The translations under genes were made by a program, and so were the position numbers. Under the pieces are notes generated by a model. The model was not told the origin of the DNA. It saw only the letters and a program-made list of their open reading frames with translations, and did no database searches. A DNA stretch of 64,000 nucleotides, taken from JAITWN01 sp050486285. GTDB lineage: Bacteria > Pseudomonadota > Gammaproteobacteria > SZUA-140. The stretch lies in assembly GCA_050486285.1 (NCBI GenBank), contig JBJHCZ010000001.1, positions 62,001-126,000 on the forward strand. Reading direction: 5' to 3'. Below, in pieces: positions 33,329 to 41,099 of the stretch (position 1 is the first letter of the stretch; each line of letters starts with the position of its first letter).

Positions 33329-34807
33329 TCAGACGCTGGCCGTTTCGGTCGGGACGAAGTCCGCGGTGTCGGTGGAATCATAATTGAAGCTGATATCCTT
33401 CCATGTGTCGAGCGCGGCCTTGAGCGGCGAGCACCACTTCGCGGCGGCCTCGAGGATCTGCGGGCCTTCCTTCATATAATCGCGGCCCTCGTTGCGCGCC
33501 AGGATCATCGCCTCGAGCGCGACGCGGTTCGCGACGGCGCCGGCCTGGATGCCCATCGGGTGGCCGATGGTGCCGCCGCCGAACTGCAGGACGACGTCCT
33601 CGCCGAGGTAGTGCAGCAACTGGTGCATCTGTCCGGCATGGATGCCGCCCGAGGCGACCGGCATGACCTTGTTCAGCGAGGCCCAGTCCTGCTCGAAAAA
33701 CAGGCCGTGCTCGAGGCTGACGGGCGTGTGGGTTTCGCGCAACGTGTCATAGAAGCCCTTGATCATCAACGGGTCGCCTTCCAGTTTGCCGACGACGGTA
33801 CCGGCATGGATGTGGTCGACGCCGGCCATGCGCATCCACTTGCAGATCACGCGGAAGTTCATGCCGTGGTTCTTCTGCCGCGAATAGGTCGAGTTGCCGG
33901 CGCGGTGCAGGTGCAGGACCATGTCGTGCTTGCGCGCCCACTTCGCCATCGACTGGATCGCGGTGTAGCCGATGACGAGGTCGATCATGATGATGACCGA
34001 ACCGAGTGACTTCGCGAACTCGGCGCGCTCATACATCTCCTCCATCGTGCCGGCGGTGACGTTGAGATAATGCCCCTTGACCTCGCCGGTCGCCGCCGAG
34101 GCGCGGTTGACGGCCTCCATGCAGTACAGGAAGCGGTCGCGCCAGTGCATGAACGGCTGCGAATTGATGTTCTCGTCATCCTTCACGAAATCCAGACCGC
34201 CCTTCAGCGCCTCGTAGACGACGCGACCGTAGTTGCGGCCGGACAGGCCGAGCTTAGGCTTCGTCGTCGCGCCGAGCAGCGGGCGGCCGAACTTGTCCAG
34301 GCGTTCGCGCTCGACGACGATGCCGGTGGCCGGACCCTGGAAGGTCTTGAGATAGGCGATCGGGATGCGCATGTCCTCGAGCCGCAGCGCCTTGACGGCC
34401 TTGAATCCGAAGACGTTGCCGATGATCGACGCGGTGAGGTTCGCGATCGAACCGGGCTCGAACAGGTCGAGGTCATAGGCGATGTAGGCGAAATACTGCT
34501 GCTCGGTCTTCGTGCCCTCGCCGGTGTTCGGTACCGGGTCGCATCGATAGGCCTTCGCGCGATAGAGCTCGCAGGCGGTCAGGCGGTCGGTCCAGACCAC
34601 GGTCCAGGTCGCGGTCGAGGACTCGCCGGCGACGGCCGCCGCGGCCTCCTCGGGATCGACGCCGGGCTGCGGCGTGATGCGGAACAGCGCGATGATGTCG
34701 GTCTCCGCGGGCTGGTAGGCGGGTTCCCAGTAGCCCATCTTCTTGTACGGGATGACGCCGGATTGGTAGCGCTCCTTGCCTTCCTTCATCGTTTCGCTCT
34801 TGCCCAT
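33329..34807 (-). CDS. cbbL: RubisCO large subunit, form IC (red-type)
   Basis: A 492-residue red-type large subunit. Catalytic K183 in GATTKPKLGLSG, carbamylated K209 with D211 and E212 in DFVKDDENINS, loop 6 GTVVGKLEGDP and ASGGIHAGQMH are intact. The longer N-terminus (MGYWEPAYQPAETDI) and the extended tail after SFNYDSTDTADFV, which CbbX grips, are form IC features. GGAGG six bases before ATG 34807 fixes the start. It heads the minus-strand operon cbbL-cbbS-cbbX-unknown, divergent from the third cbbR. Form IC enzymes usually work outside carboxysomes at higher CO2. Confidence 0.97.
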   Translation of the reverse strand: MGKSETMKEGKERYQSGVIPYKKMGYWEPAYQPAETDIIALFRITPQPGVDPEEAAAAVAGESSTATWTVVWTDRLTACELYRAKAYRCDPVPNTGEGTKTEQQYFAYIAYDLDLFEPGSIANLTASIIGNVFGFKAVKALRLEDMRIPIAYLKTFQGPATGIVVERERLDKFGRPLLGATTKPKLGLSGRNYGRVVYEALKGGLDFVKDDENINSQPFMHWRDRFLYCMEAVNRASAATGEVKGHYLNVTAGTMEEMYERAEFAKSLGSVIIMIDLVIGYTAIQSMAKWARKHDMVLHLHRAGNSTYSRQKNHGMNFRVICKWMRMAGVDHIHAGTVVGKLEGDPLMIKGFYDTLRETHTPVSLEHGLFFEQDWASLNKVMPVASGGIHAGQMHQLLHYLGEDVVLQFGGGTIGHPMGIQAGAVANRVALEAMILARNEGRDYMKEGPQILEAAAKWCSPLKAALDTWKDISFNYDSTDTADFVPTETASV

Positions 34808-34956
34808 GGCACACCTCCACTGGAGTTGATCGTCGATGTTCGGACGCGTCTGTATGCGAGCGACAATGCGCCGTTTCTATCATCAGTGAAAGTCAATTTT
34901 ATCTATTTATATGATAGACTGATGTCTATTATTTCAACTCGTTGAATTGCCAGCCG
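34808..34956. promoter_or_regulatory. Divergent form IC cbbL / cbbR promoter with CbbR-like dyads
   Basis: A 149-base AT-rich intergenic region. A 16-bp perfect dyad ATAGAC-N4-GTCTAT lies at 34914-34929, and an 8-bp inverted repeat TCTATCAT / ATGATAGA has arms at 34876-34883 and 34911-34918. ATCTAT also occurs at 34901-34906. LysR proteins, CbbR included, bind such inverted repeats in the gap between their gene and the target operon. On the minus strand TTGAAA (plus 34933-34938) followed by TATCAT could be the cbbL promoter. Confidence 0.65.
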
Positions 34957-35898
34957 ATGCGTCACATCTCGCTGCGACAACTGGAGGTCTTCGAGGCGAT
35001 CGCCCGGCACAGGAACTTCACGCGGGCGGCCGAGGAACTGCATCTGACGCAGCCGACGGTGTCGATGCAGGTCAAGAAACTGGTGGAGTGCGTCGGCCTG
35101 CCGCTGTTCGAGCAGATCGGCAAGAAGATCTATCTGACCGACGCCGGCAAGGAACTGTACTCGACCTGTCGCGACGTGCTCGGCAGGATCGATCGCTTCG
35201 GCATGACCGTCGCCGATCTGCAGGGACTCAAGCAGGGACATCTGCGGATCGCGGTCGTGACCACCGCGAAGTACTTCACGCCGCGGTTGCTCGGACCGTT
35301 CTGCCAGCGTTACCCCGGCATCGAGGTCTCGCTGAACGTGACCAATCGCGAGCAGATCCTCGCGCGCCTCGCCGCCAACGAGGACGACCTGTATATCCTG
35401 GGGCAACCGCCCGAGGAACTCGACGTTCACTTTGAACCGTTCATGGAGAACCCGATGGTCGTTATCGCGCGGCGCGATCATCCGCTCGCAGGCCGAAAAC
35501 GCATATCCCTTGCGCGTCTCGCGGAGGAACCGTTCCTGATGCGCGAACCCGGCTCGGGCACGCGCATGGCGCTCGAACGCGTGTTCGCCGGGCACGGATT
35601 GTCCGCGAAGGTGCGCATGGAACTCGGCAGCAACGAGGCGATCAAGCAGGCGATCGCCGGCGGACTCGGCATTTCGGTGCTGTCGCGTCACACGCTCGCG
35701 CTCGACGCCGCGATGGGGGAACTGGTGATCCTCGACGTCGAGCATTTCCCGATCCGGCGCCACTGGTATGCCGTGTATCCGGCGGGCAAGCAGCCGTCGG
35801 TGGTCGCGCAGACCTTCCTCGAGTATCTGTACAGCGTGGCGGGCGAGTTGATGAAGCCGGTGGCGGCCGCACGGAAAGTCCGGCAACACACCGAATAA
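34957..35898 (+). CDS. cbbR: LysR-type regulator, CbbR (third of three)
   Basis: A 313-residue CbbR divergent from the form IC RubisCO operon, the classical position for the activator of cbb genes. The helix-turn-helix lies in LRQLEVFEAIARHRNFTRAA and TQPTVSMQVKKLVE. The effector domain shows IAVVTTAKYFTPRLLGPFC, NREQILARLA, DLYILGQPPEELD and MREPGSGTRMALERVF. ATG 34957 is preferred over an upstream in-frame TTG at 34942 because homology begins at MRHISLRQLEVF. It probably binds the dyads in 34876-34929. Confidence 0.93.
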   Translation: MRHISLRQLEVFEAIARHRNFTRAAEELHLTQPTVSMQVKKLVECVGLPLFEQIGKKIYLTDAGKELYSTCRDVLGRIDRFGMTVADLQGLKQGHLRIAVVTTAKYFTPRLLGPFCQRYPGIEVSLNVTNREQILARLAANEDDLYILGQPPEELDVHFEPFMENPMVVIARRDHPLAGRKRISLARLAEEPFLMREPGSGTRMALERVFAGHGLSAKVRMELGSNEAIKQAIAGGLGISVLSRHTLALDAAMGELVILDVEHFPIRRHWYAVYPAGKQPSVVAQTFLEYLYSVAGELMKPVAAARKVRQHTE

Positions 35899-35978
35899 TC
35901 AACGAAATTACTGAAGTTTGCGAAAAAGCGGCCGATGACAGGGGTTGCCAACCGATTTCAACCCTGAGGAGAAGATCG

Positions 35979-36248
35979 ATGAAAGGCAACCACAAGCACG
36001 AGCACGAGCATCAGCATCCGCATCGTCACAAGCACGCCCACGCCCATACCCACAAGGACGGTACGAAGCACTCCCACGAGCACGGCCATGTGCATCGTCA
36101 CGGTCATGCGCACGAGCATGTCCATGCCCACGATCATGCGAAGGGCAAGGCACATACCACGCACCGCCATTCCGCGACTTCGCTGCGCGGGCATGAGCAT
36201 GGCCATGCTGGCCATAGCAAGGAAGTGCACGTGCATTCGCACCGCTGA
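35979..36248 (+). CDS. Histidine-rich small protein
   Basis: An 89-residue soluble protein in which I count 33 histidines (about 37%), mostly as alternating H-x pairs (HKHEHEHQHPHRHKHAHAH), with Lys, Glu and Ala between. There is one short His-poor stretch (SATSLRG). It has no cysteine, signal peptide or membrane segment. AGGAGA six bases before ATG 35979 is a strong ribosome binding site, and the 13 bases TGAGGAGAAGATC there match those before the first cbbL. It lies 80 bases after cbbR. Such proteins (Hpn-like, HypB tails) store or deliver nickel, zinc, cobalt or copper; which metal is unknown. Confidence 0.8.
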   Translation: MKGNHKHEHEHQHPHRHKHAHAHTHKDGTKHSHEHGHVHRHGHAHEHVHAHDHAKGKAHTTHRHSATSLRGHEHGHAGHSKEVHVHSHR

Positions 36249-36461
36249 TCAGGGAAATCATCGGCTGGCACAGGGAAGTGCCTGCCGTTCCGGCCACTGC
36301 GCGGCCGCGATGAAACGATCGGCAGAGGCAGGTACAATAGTCGATCGGATCACGCCCGGGAGGGAACCCGCCGGCAGGTGTCCGGCGTCATCAAGGACAT
36401 GACGCCAGCGGACAGGGAAGATCGCCGGAACTTCGCGTTGTCAGCCATGTCACCCTGTCTG

Positions 36462-37775
36462 ATGAAGCATGAATCCCGGAAATGGCCGGGCGCCGTCATT
36501 ATGCTGGCGCTTGCGGCTGCGCTGATCACATCACCGATCGTCGCCGACGAACTCGAACTCGAGCCTGACGACGAGTTCGAGACCCTGCCGGAGGAGGCAG
36601 CGGCCCCGGTCGCGCCCGGCGGACCGGTGCTGCCGTTCCGCCTTGAAATCGAGGCGCCGGAGGCCGGCGACGGGGGCGTGCCGCCTTCGGCTGAAGTTTC
36701 GGTGGAGACCCTGCCTGAACCGGAGCAGGCGGTGCAGCAAGCCCTGCGCATCCTCGGCGAGGATGTCCCGCCCGGCGCGATCCGCCGACTCTCGTGGTTT
36801 GCCGATGAAGCCGCCGACGGCCTGCCCGAGGCGACGCCGGTGCTGGTCGCGCACGGCAGCGCGCCCGGTCCGGTGCTGTGCCTGACCGCCGCGATCCACG
36901 GCGACGAGCTGAACGGCATCGAGATGGTGCGCGAGCTGCTCTACGATCTCGACGCCGGCCGTCTCGCCGGCACGATCATCGGCGTGCCGATCGTCAATCT
37001 CTACGGGTTCCGCCAGGGCGAACGCTATCTGCCGGATCGCCGCGACCTGAACCGCTTTTTTCCCGGCAATCCGCGCGGCAGCTTCGCGTCGAGGGTCGCG
37101 TATTCATTCTTCAATTCGGTCGTCAGGCATTGCGACTATCTCGTCGACCTGCACACCGGATCCTTTCATCGCACGAATCTGACCCAGTTGCGCGCGAACC
37201 TCAACGATGAAGGCGTGCAACACCTGACCAAGGGCTTCGGCGCGACCGTCGTGCTGCATGACGAGGGCGCGCGCGGCACGCTCAGGCGGGCGGCGACCGA
37301 TGCCGGTATCCCGGCCGTCGTCGTCGAGGCCGGCGAGCCGCATCGATTCGAGCCGGACCAGGTCGCGCATGGCGTGCGCGCGCTGCGCAGCGTGCTGAAT
37401 CATCTCGGCATGATGACGCGCTTCACCCTGTGGCGGGAGCCGCAGCCGACGTATTATTCATCGACCTGGGTGCGCGCGGAGGGGCATGGCATCCTGTCGA
37501 GCCAGGTGCAGCTCGGGCAGACGGTGCGCGAGGGGTCGGTGCTCGGCACGATCACCGATCCGATCACCAGCGCGCGCCGCACGATCCATTCGCCGTACGC
37601 GGGACGCATCCTCGGCATGGCGCTGAACCAGTCGGTGCGTCCGGGTTACGCGATCTATCACGTCGGCATTCGCAAGACCGAGGAAGAGCTGATCGATCAG
37701 CCGCCGGGGGGCGAGCTTCAGCATGAGGCGCGGGAAGCGGGCGGCGAGGGTGAGCACGACGACGCCGAAGAGTAA
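36462..37775 (+). CDS. Exported succinylglutamate desuccinylase/aspartoacylase-family protein
   Basis: A zinc carboxypeptidase-like protein (437 residues from ATG 36462). A signal peptide is likely (KHESRKWPGAVIMLALAAA, cut near SPIVA-DE), followed by an acidic linker (ELELEPDDEFETLPEEA). The catalytic domain has HGDELNG (H-x-x-E zinc motif), RRDLNRFFPGNPRGS, DLHTGS (third His) and VVVEAGEPH. A C-terminal beta-barrel domain with a lipoyl-like SSQVQLGQTVREGSVLG follows. Longer starts at 36447, 36399 or 36378 are in frame; 36462 is chosen for the signal peptide. The substrate is unknown. Confidence 0.78.
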   Translation: MKHESRKWPGAVIMLALAAALITSPIVADELELEPDDEFETLPEEAAAPVAPGGPVLPFRLEIEAPEAGDGGVPPSAEVSVETLPEPEQAVQQALRILGEDVPPGAIRRLSWFADEAADGLPEATPVLVAHGSAPGPVLCLTAAIHGDELNGIEMVRELLYDLDAGRLAGTIIGVPIVNLYGFRQGERYLPDRRDLNRFFPGNPRGSFASRVAYSFFNSVVRHCDYLVDLHTGSFHRTNLTQLRANLNDEGVQHLTKGFGATVVLHDEGARGTLRRAATDAGIPAVVVEAGEPHRFEPDQVAHGVRALRSVLNHLGMMTRFTLWREPQPTYYSSTWVRAEGHGILSSQVQLGQTVREGSVLGTITDPITSARRTIHSPYAGRILGMALNQSVRPGYAIYHVGIRKTEEELIDQPPGGELQHEAREAGGEGEHDDAEE

Positions 37776-37871
37776 CGGGCGCCGTCGCGGACGTGCGTGC
37801 GTGATCTGACAGCCTGAGTGCTGAGCAAGAATCGGGTGGGAAGCCGCCGCGGGCGCTGGCACAATGCCGGC

Positions 37872-38756
37872 ATGGATCCCTACGATCGTATCGCCCGCGT
37901 GATCCGTTACCTCGATGCGCATCATGGCGAGCAGCCCGGGCTGGCGCTGCTCGCGCGGCATGCCGGGCTCAGCCCGTCGCACTTTCATCGCCTGTTCAGC
38001 GCCTGGGCCGGCGTGACCCCGAAGGACTTTCTGCAGTCACTGACGTTCGCCGATGCCGCGGCCCGGTTGCGCGCGGGCAACAGCGTGCTCGAGGCGGCAC
38101 AGGCGTCGGGGCTGTCCGGGCCGGGGCGGCTGCATGACCTGTGCGTGAGTCTCGAGGCGGCGTCGCCGGGGGAGTTGAAGGCGGGCGGCGAGGGGTGGAC
38201 GATCAGGGCGGGTTTTGCCGATAGTCCGTTCGGGCGCTGCCTGATCGCGGACGCACCGCGCGGGATCTGTCATCTGGTGTTTACTGAGGGCCAGACCGAT
38301 GACGAGGCGCTCGCCGGGCTGGCGACGGCCTGGCCGCGCACGCGCCGGCAACGCGATGATGATCATGCCGCCGGGCTGGCGGCGCGGATCTTCGCCTCCC
38401 GGCGCGATGTCGCGAGCGGCGCGCCGCTGCGCGCCTTCGTGCGCGGCACCGGATTCCAGCTCCGGGTCTGGCGGGCGCTGTTGCAGGTCGGACCGGGCGT
38501 GCTGGTCAGTTATCGCGCGCTGGCGACGGCGGTCGGCCGTCCCGCGGCGGCGCGCGCGGTCGGCGCGGCGGTCGGGCGCAATACCATCGCGTACCTGATT
38601 CCGTGTCATCGGGTGATCCGCGAGACCGGGGTCATCGGCGATTATCGCTGGGGGGCGGCGCGCAAGCGCGCGATGCTGGCGCGGGAAGGCGCGATGCGTG
38701 ATTTCGACCCCGAAAATGCGCCGGGAGGGCCTGAAACAGCCCGAATTTCGAGGTGA
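37872..38756 (+). CDS. Ada-like AraC-type regulator / O6-methylguanine-DNA methyltransferase
   Basis: A 294-residue two-part protein. Residues about 5-105 are an AraC-type helix-turn-helix (LALLARHAGLSPSHFHRLF, AGVTPKDFLQSL). Residues about 110-290 are an alkyltransferase with FQLRVWRALLQVGPG, VSYRALATAVGRP and the active-site PCHRV with C245. It lacks the N-terminal zinc domain of full Ada that takes methyl groups from phosphotriesters, so it likely repairs O6-methylguanine and may regulate genes without that sensing domain. ATG 37872 is chosen by homology. Confidence 0.9.
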   Translation: MDPYDRIARVIRYLDAHHGEQPGLALLARHAGLSPSHFHRLFSAWAGVTPKDFLQSLTFADAAARLRAGNSVLEAAQASGLSGPGRLHDLCVSLEAASPGELKAGGEGWTIRAGFADSPFGRCLIADAPRGICHLVFTEGQTDDEALAGLATAWPRTRRQRDDDHAAGLAARIFASRRDVASGAPLRAFVRGTGFQLRVWRALLQVGPGVLVSYRALATAVGRPAAARAVGAAVGRNTIAYLIPCHRVIRETGVIGDYRWGAARKRAMLAREGAMRDFDPENAPGGPETARISR

Positions 38757-38799
38757 TTTTTATAAATAACAATAGCTTGCCGTGGTCCGACCCGGAAGG

Positions 38800-38832
38800 T
38801 TGCGGGGGGTGGGGGTGGGGGGCATAATGGGG
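38800..38832 (+). promoter_or_regulatory. G-quadruplex motif inside a sigma70-like promoter
   Basis: Four runs of G (38804-38809, 38811-38815, 38817-38822, 38829-38832) with loops of 1, 1 and 6 bases form a G-quadruplex-capable sequence on the plus strand. TTGCGG at 38800-38805 and CATAAT at 38823-38828 are 17 bases apart, as in a sigma70 promoter, so the G-runs fill the spacer. The next gene begins at 38874. Confidence 0.55.
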
Positions 38833-38873
38833 CGACAGGCTGGCTTTATCGGGCGCGATCCGGAGGGGGTTCG

Positions 38874-39458
38874 GTGCTGCGACGAAAGCTCAGGGACATG
38901 ATCACGGTCAGCGATGCGTACCGGCATCCTTCGCTGTTGAGGCGGCTGTCGCGTGTTCACCGCAATTCGATACGCCCGTTACCTTCCTCCCATCCGATCT
39001 ATCGCTATACCTGCCTGATGCATGTGTTCAGTTTCGCCGAACACGCGGATTACATCTCGATCGCCCGTCATGGCCAGGGCGATATCTTCGCCGGCGCCGA
39101 TTTCGCGCACTGGCTGATCGAGCGCGGGCTGCTCCAGCCGTTGCGCGCCGACGAGGCGCGCGCCGGCGACCTGGTCTTCTATTTCCATGACGGCCGATTC
39201 AGGCACGCCGGCATGCTGACCGCAGGCGGGCGGGTCGTGTCGAAGTGGGGCACCGGGCAGCTTTATGAGCACGGGCTCTACGAGGTGCCGGACAACTACG
39301 GCGACGACCTCCGCTATTTCGGGTCGCTGTCCTGCGACACCGCGTTCGAATACTTCACCTGGTTCGCCGTCGAGCGCGGCGTGCCGAAAACCCTGCTGCA
39401 GGCATTGTCACGGGACACCTGCCCCACCATCACGCCCGTCACCGCGCACGCCGACTGA
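38874..39458 (+). CDS. Uncharacterised protein, possibly papain/NlpC-like fold
   Basis: A 194-residue protein without clear assignment. A Cys (YTCLMHVFSFA), the later block RAGDLVFYFHDGRFRHAGML with a conserved-looking His, and VVSKWGTGQLYEHGLYEVP are arranged as in NlpC/P60- or CHAP-like cysteine hydrolases (Cys, then His about 65 residues on), but a full catalytic set cannot be confirmed. No signal peptide is seen. GTG 38874 has GGAGG seven bases upstream and is preferred over ATG 38898. It is monocistronic, downstream of the quadruplex-bearing promoter. Confidence 0.65.
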   Translation: MLRRKLRDMITVSDAYRHPSLLRRLSRVHRNSIRPLPSSHPIYRYTCLMHVFSFAEHADYISIARHGQGDIFAGADFAHWLIERGLLQPLRADEARAGDLVFYFHDGRFRHAGMLTAGGRVVSKWGTGQLYEHGLYEVPDNYGDDLRYFGSLSCDTAFEYFTWFAVERGVPKTLLQALSRDTCPTITPVTAHAD

Positions 39459-39528
39459 TCCTGCTGTCCCGCCGCGCAGGCCGGACACCGGCGTGACCTG
39501 CGTGCCCGGCCATGACGTATGGGAAATC

Positions 39529-39563
39529 CGGGGTCAGAGTAGACTACGTCTACTCTGACCCCG
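39529..39563. repeat. 16-bp-arm palindrome (GGGGTCAGAGTAGAC type)
   Basis: A perfect inverted repeat with 16-bp arms (39529-39544 and 39548-39563) around a three-base loop, lying between two convergent genes and ending 4 bases before the stop of the right-hand one. The core GGGGTCAGAGT resembles dispersed REP-like palindromes of proteobacteria; CTCTGACCCC recurs once more at 61610-61619 after greA. It can act as a bidirectional terminator or mRNA 3' stabiliser. Confidence 0.7.
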
Positions 39564-39566
39564 ATC

Positions 39567-40298
39567 TCAGGGCCTTCTGAATTCGTGGGTTGGAAGCAAC
39601 TCGCGCAATCGCCGGTTGTCGACCTGTTTGCCTGTCATGCCTGCCGTGCTTGCGGGCAGGACGAAATCGTCCGGAAGAACGTCTGCGGCACGGTATCGCG
39701 TAACGAGGTCTCGCCAGACCAATGGCTCGCCGTTGGCAATATTGATGCGTTCTCCAGGCGCCGGATGCGCGAGCAGATGCGCGATGACCGCGACGATGTC
39801 ATCGACATGGATCAGATTGACGATCTTCGCGCCGTCCCGGATGCGGCCGCGGCGCAGCCAATCCAGCGGTTCGCGGCCAGGGCCGAAGATGCCGGCCAGT
39901 TGCAGCACGGTCGCGCCCTGTTCGCGCAGCCATTCCTCGCCGGCGACGCGGGGCTGGTCGAGGTCGAGCGGCGAGGCCTCGTCGACGGTCGGGACGGCGT
40001 CGCTGTCCGCGATCCGGTAGGCCGAGGTGCTGCCGAGGACGATGAGGGCTGCGCTATCGCGCAGGCATTGTCCGAAAAACGCCTGTGCGCGCGCGAGCGG
40101 GGCGGCGGGGAAGGTCCAGACTACGTGACGTCCGGCGCAAGGCGGGTTGTCCCAGGTCGCGGGGTCGTCGAGATCGAAGCGATGCGCGCGCGGCGCATCT
40201 GTCGCGGTGCGCCGTGTGTGGTCCGCATCCGGGAATCGCGCGAGCAGCGCCTTGCCGACATAGCCGGCGCCGAGGATCGTCAGCCTGGGTTCCTGCAT
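39567..40298 (-). CDS. NAD(P)-dependent epimerase/dehydratase-family protein
   Basis: A 243-residue short-chain Rossmann protein. The N-terminal dinucleotide motif is LTILGAGYVGKALLARF (GxGxxG). Later come VLGSTSAYR (catalytic-type Ser region), VAGEEWLRE, LAGIFGPGREPLDWL and VNLIHVDDIVAVI, the family's conserved HVDD block. The YxxxK of classical members is not intact. The substrate is unknown; related proteins are annotated YeeZ-like. It is convergent with the 38874 gene across the palindrome. Confidence 0.8.
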   Translation of the reverse strand: MQEPRLTILGAGYVGKALLARFPDADHTRRTATDAPRAHRFDLDDPATWDNPPCAGRHVVWTFPAAPLARAQAFFGQCLRDSAALIVLGSTSAYRIADSDAVPTVDEASPLDLDQPRVAGEEWLREQGATVLQLAGIFGPGREPLDWLRRGRIRDGAKIVNLIHVDDIVAVIAHLLAHPAPGERINIANGEPLVWRDLVTRYRAADVLPDDFVLPASTAGMTGKQVDNRRLRELLPTHEFRRP

Positions 40299-40366
40299 CA
40301 GCCGATAATAGCGCAGACCCGCATGCGAGGCCCCGAACCGTGCGGATCAGGGCCTCGCATGAGATT

Positions 40367-41029
40367 TTACGGGACGGTGAAGCTGACCGAGCCGCTGACG
40401 CCCTGGTGCGAGGCGTAGACGAGATAGCGCCCGCTGCCGGTACGGCGCAGGCCGGCCTCGCCGTTGCGGTCGGCGTTCAGCGAGAACTTGCGGCCCTGCG
40501 CGGGGTGGATCTGCAACGAGGCCTGCGCGGGATTCCCGTTGTGGGTTGCGCGGAGGCGGATGCGATCGGCGCCTTCGCCGGCCGCGAGGTCGTCGATGAC
40601 TTTGATCTCGAAGCCGCGACCGAGGCTGCCGGCCGGTGGTTTCGCGTTGCCGTCGCCGACGCGCAGTTCGCCGCGCGTCGTGTACATCGGGATCTCGCCG
40701 CGGCGCGCGTGGGTCATCACCATCTGCACCGTGAAGGCATAGCGCCCGGCGGCGCCTGCGGTCCATTCGGCGACGGCGCCGCCGCTGCTGTCCCGGCTGA
40801 CTTCGATCTGGCGACGTTCATTGTCTGACCCGGTCACAAAAAGTCCGGTGAAGGTGTCCGGAAACTCGAAGTCTTCGCACAGCGGGAAATCGTGTCCTTG
40901 GCAGATATGGATCGTGACGGTCTCGCCCTCGGCCGGATGGGGATTCGAGAATGAAAGCCAGTACTCGTGAGCGGACACGGCGAGCGGCGCGAGCAGCAAC
41001 GGGATCAGGGCAAGCGGAAATGATTTCAT
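40367..41029 (-). CDS. DUF4198 periplasmic protein
   Basis: A 220-residue protein with a signal peptide (MKSFPLALIPLLLAPLAVSA, cut before HEYW). The mature N-terminus HEYWLSFSNPHPAEG and the C-terminal GSGRYLVYASHQGVSGSVSF fit DUF4198 (COG5266), a family linked to periplasmic handling of nickel, cobalt or copper. The N-terminal histidine may bind metal. GGAGG five bases before ATG 41029 marks the start. It lies 70 bases after an outer-membrane protein gene and is probably in the same operon. Confidence 0.82.
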   Translation of the reverse strand: MKSFPLALIPLLLAPLAVSAHEYWLSFSNPHPAEGETVTIHICQGHDFPLCEDFEFPDTFTGLFVTGSDNERRQIEVSRDSSGGAVAEWTAGAAGRYAFTVQMVMTHARRGEIPMYTTRGELRVGDGNAKPPAGSLGRGFEIKVIDDLAAGEGADRIRLRATHNGNPAQASLQIHPAQGRKFSLNADRNGEAGLRRTGSGRYLVYASHQGVSGSVSFTVP

Positions 41030-41099
41030 GCGACCTCCGGCGACGTCGGGGAATGGACAGCGGCCCCGCATTGCCGGGGCCGCTGCATGACCGCGAGGG

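Noticed and set aside
35979..36248. Short repeated CAC/CAT units taken as a microsatellite or CRISPR-like repeat
   Set aside because: The units encode a continuous His-rich protein with a strong ribosome binding site, and there are no equal repeats with unique spacers.
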